This document shows positions 5,691 through 6,396 of a stretch of DNA of 6,396 nucleotides, one piece after another (positions within the stretch are counted from its first letter, which is position 1; each line of letters starts with the position of its first letter). Below the pieces are notes generated by a model. The model saw only the letters and a program-made list of their open reading frames with translations. It was not told the origin of the DNA and did not search any database. Origin of the DNA: Pseudomonas sp. UBA5782 (GTDB lineage: Bacteria; Pseudomonadota; Gammaproteobacteria; Pseudomonadales; Pseudomonadaceae). The stretch lies in contig DIEE01000152.1 in assembly GCA_002418465.1 (NCBI GenBank), positions 1-6,396 on the forward strand. The letters run 5' to 3'. The position numbers were made by a program, and so were the translations under genes.

Positions 5691-6095
5691 ATGGCCAAGA
5701 AATCCTCGTACTTAGGCTCGGAGCAGCACGCACGCATCGAGATCATCCCGATGATCGACGTGATGATGTTCCTGCTGGTGTTCTTCGTGCTGATCATGAT
5801 CGAGATGATCCAGGGCGCCGGGATCACCCTGGATCTGCCGCAATCCTCGTCCCAGGACCCGATCGAATCGGTCACCCTGAACATCGGCGTGTCGGTCGAC
5901 GGCGGTCTCTACGTGGACGGCGCGCTGATGGATGACGCCCAGCTGGGCGCCAAGCTGGCCGAGCTGAAACAGACCGGCAAGCTCGACGTGGTGATCGCCG
6001 GCGATCGCGGCAGCCAGTACGAAAGCATCGTCCATGCGATGGACCTGGTGCGTGGCGCCGGGATCAGCGCCATCGGCCTGGCGACGCAAAAGTGA
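5691..6095 (+). CDS. exbD: ExbD-type biopolymer transport protein
   Basis: A 134-residue protein with a short cytoplasmic N-terminus, one transmembrane helix (about 18-42) and a periplasmic domain, exactly the ExbD/TolR layout and size. The helix carries the essential proton-path Asp as D23 in IIPMIDVMMFLLVFF, matching D25 of Escherichia coli ExbD. The periplasmic part has the family pattern LDLPQS, a VSVDGGLYVDG strand pair, VVIAGDRGSQYESIVHAMDLVRGAGI and a Gly-Leu near the C-terminus. It partners ExbB in the channel and contacts TonB. It starts 27 bases after exbB, with GGAGA 8 bases before its ATG, and its stop codon shares one base with the tonB start (TGATG). No key residue appears to be missing. 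Confidence 0.93.
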   Translation: MAKKSSYLGSEQHARIEIIPMIDVMMFLLVFFVLIMIEMIQGAGITLDLPQSSSQDPIESVTLNIGVSVDGGLYVDGALMDDAQLGAKLAELKQTGKLDVVIAGDRGSQYESIVHAMDLVRGAGISAIGLATQK

Positions 6096-6396
6096 TGGGC
6101 GAGAACAAAGAGCCCACGGTTCGCAGCGGCACCCTCTGGGCCGCGGAAGACCGCCACGAGCACCACCACCTGCCGATGCCGCTGGCGATCGGTGGCGCGG
6201 CGCTGCTGGTGGCGCTGGTGATCGCCGCGTTCGCCTTCGTCGAACTGAAGCAGACGCCGCCCGAAGAGCCGCCGAAAGTAACCCGCGTGAGCATGGTGGA
6301 GATTCCGCCGCCACCGCCGCCGGAACCGCCGCCACCGCCACCTCCGGAGCCGCCGCCACCGCCTCCACCACCGCCGCCGCCGGTTCCGCCACCGCC
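6095..6396 (+). CDS. tonB: TonB-family energy transducer, N-terminal part (runs off the window)
   Basis: One hundred codons are present, then the window ends. The layout is a polar cytoplasmic N-terminus (1-25) ending in a His cluster HEHHH (21-25), one transmembrane helix (about 27-49, PLAIGGAALLVALVIAAFAF), a short linker with the TonB-like phrase VTRVSMVEI (62-70), and then a Pro-rich spacer. From residue 71 the spacer runs P6-E-P7-E-P11-V-P3 up to the edge. TonB spans the periplasm with such a spacer and touches TonB-dependent receptors through a C-terminal domain outside this window. The histidine normally found inside the TonB helix is absent. The ATG overlaps the exbD stop by one base, so translational coupling is likely. 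Identification rests on gene order, topology and the spacer; an unusual TolA-like protein is a less likely alternative. Confidence 0.85.
   Translation, partial: MGENKEPTVRSGTLWAAEDRHEHHHLPMPLAIGGAALLVALVIAAFAFVELKQTPPEEPPKVTRVSMVEIPPPPPPEPPPPPPPEPPPPPPPPPPPVPPP
6301..6396 (+). repeat. CCG/CCA low-complexity tract encoding polyproline
   Basis: Nearly every codon is CCG, CCA or CCT, interrupted by GAA/GAG at two places and GTT at one. The tract continues past the window edge. Because the unit is a codon, gain or loss of units would change spacer length without a frameshift. The opposite strand is a run of GG pairs that could form two-tier G-quadruplexes. Confidence 0.8.

Overview
The window reads as chromosomal DNA of a high-GC gammaproteobacterium, most likely a Pseudomonas or close relative. 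The grounds are strong GC bias in third codon positions, AAGGA/GAGGAG-type ribosome binding sites, and the style of the ExbB/ExbD/TonB and ABC transporter proteins. No mobile element, CRISPR array, rRNA or tRNA is visible. Both ends cut through genes.

Left block (1-1505, minus strand): the first 24 codons of a DapA-family (dihydrodipicolinate synthase / N-acetylneuraminate lyase type) protein lie downstream of a complete 451-residue cyclic amidohydrolase of the dihydroorotase/hydantoinase/allantoinase type. A GC-rich hairpin with a T-rich tail sits between the two. The amidohydrolase keeps the Lys, two His and Asp of the usual binuclear metal site, but has Gln where the first His of the HxH motif is expected.

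Divergent control region (1506-1911): about 400 bases separate the amidohydrolase from the transporter genes. It holds a 14-base interrupted palindrome, a third copy of its TGTGCCC core, and a candidate sigma-70 promoter facing right. This is the obvious place for a regulator controlling both sides.

Middle block (1912-4776, plus strand): a complete NitT/TauT-type ABC importer, made of an NMT1/THI5-like periplasmic binding protein, an ATPase and an inner-membrane permease. The last two overlap by one base. A strong hairpin directly after the binding-protein stop codon may set the stoichiometry. Together with the divergent amidohydrolase and DapA-like gene, the simplest reading is import of a small heterocyclic or cyclic-amide compound, hydrolytic ring opening, then a lyase/aldolase step. 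The substrate cannot be told from the sequence.

Right block (4777-6396, plus strand): after a 272-base gap come exbB, exbD and the first 100 codons of a tonB, with short spacings typical of an operon. They form an inner-membrane energising complex for TonB-dependent outer-membrane receptors. The TonB has an extreme polyproline segment and lacks the histidine normally found inside the TonB transmembrane helix. ExbB also departs from the Escherichia coli pattern at positions remembered as functionally important. Whether this TonB system serves the same substrate as the ABC importer is open; the gap suggests separate transcription.
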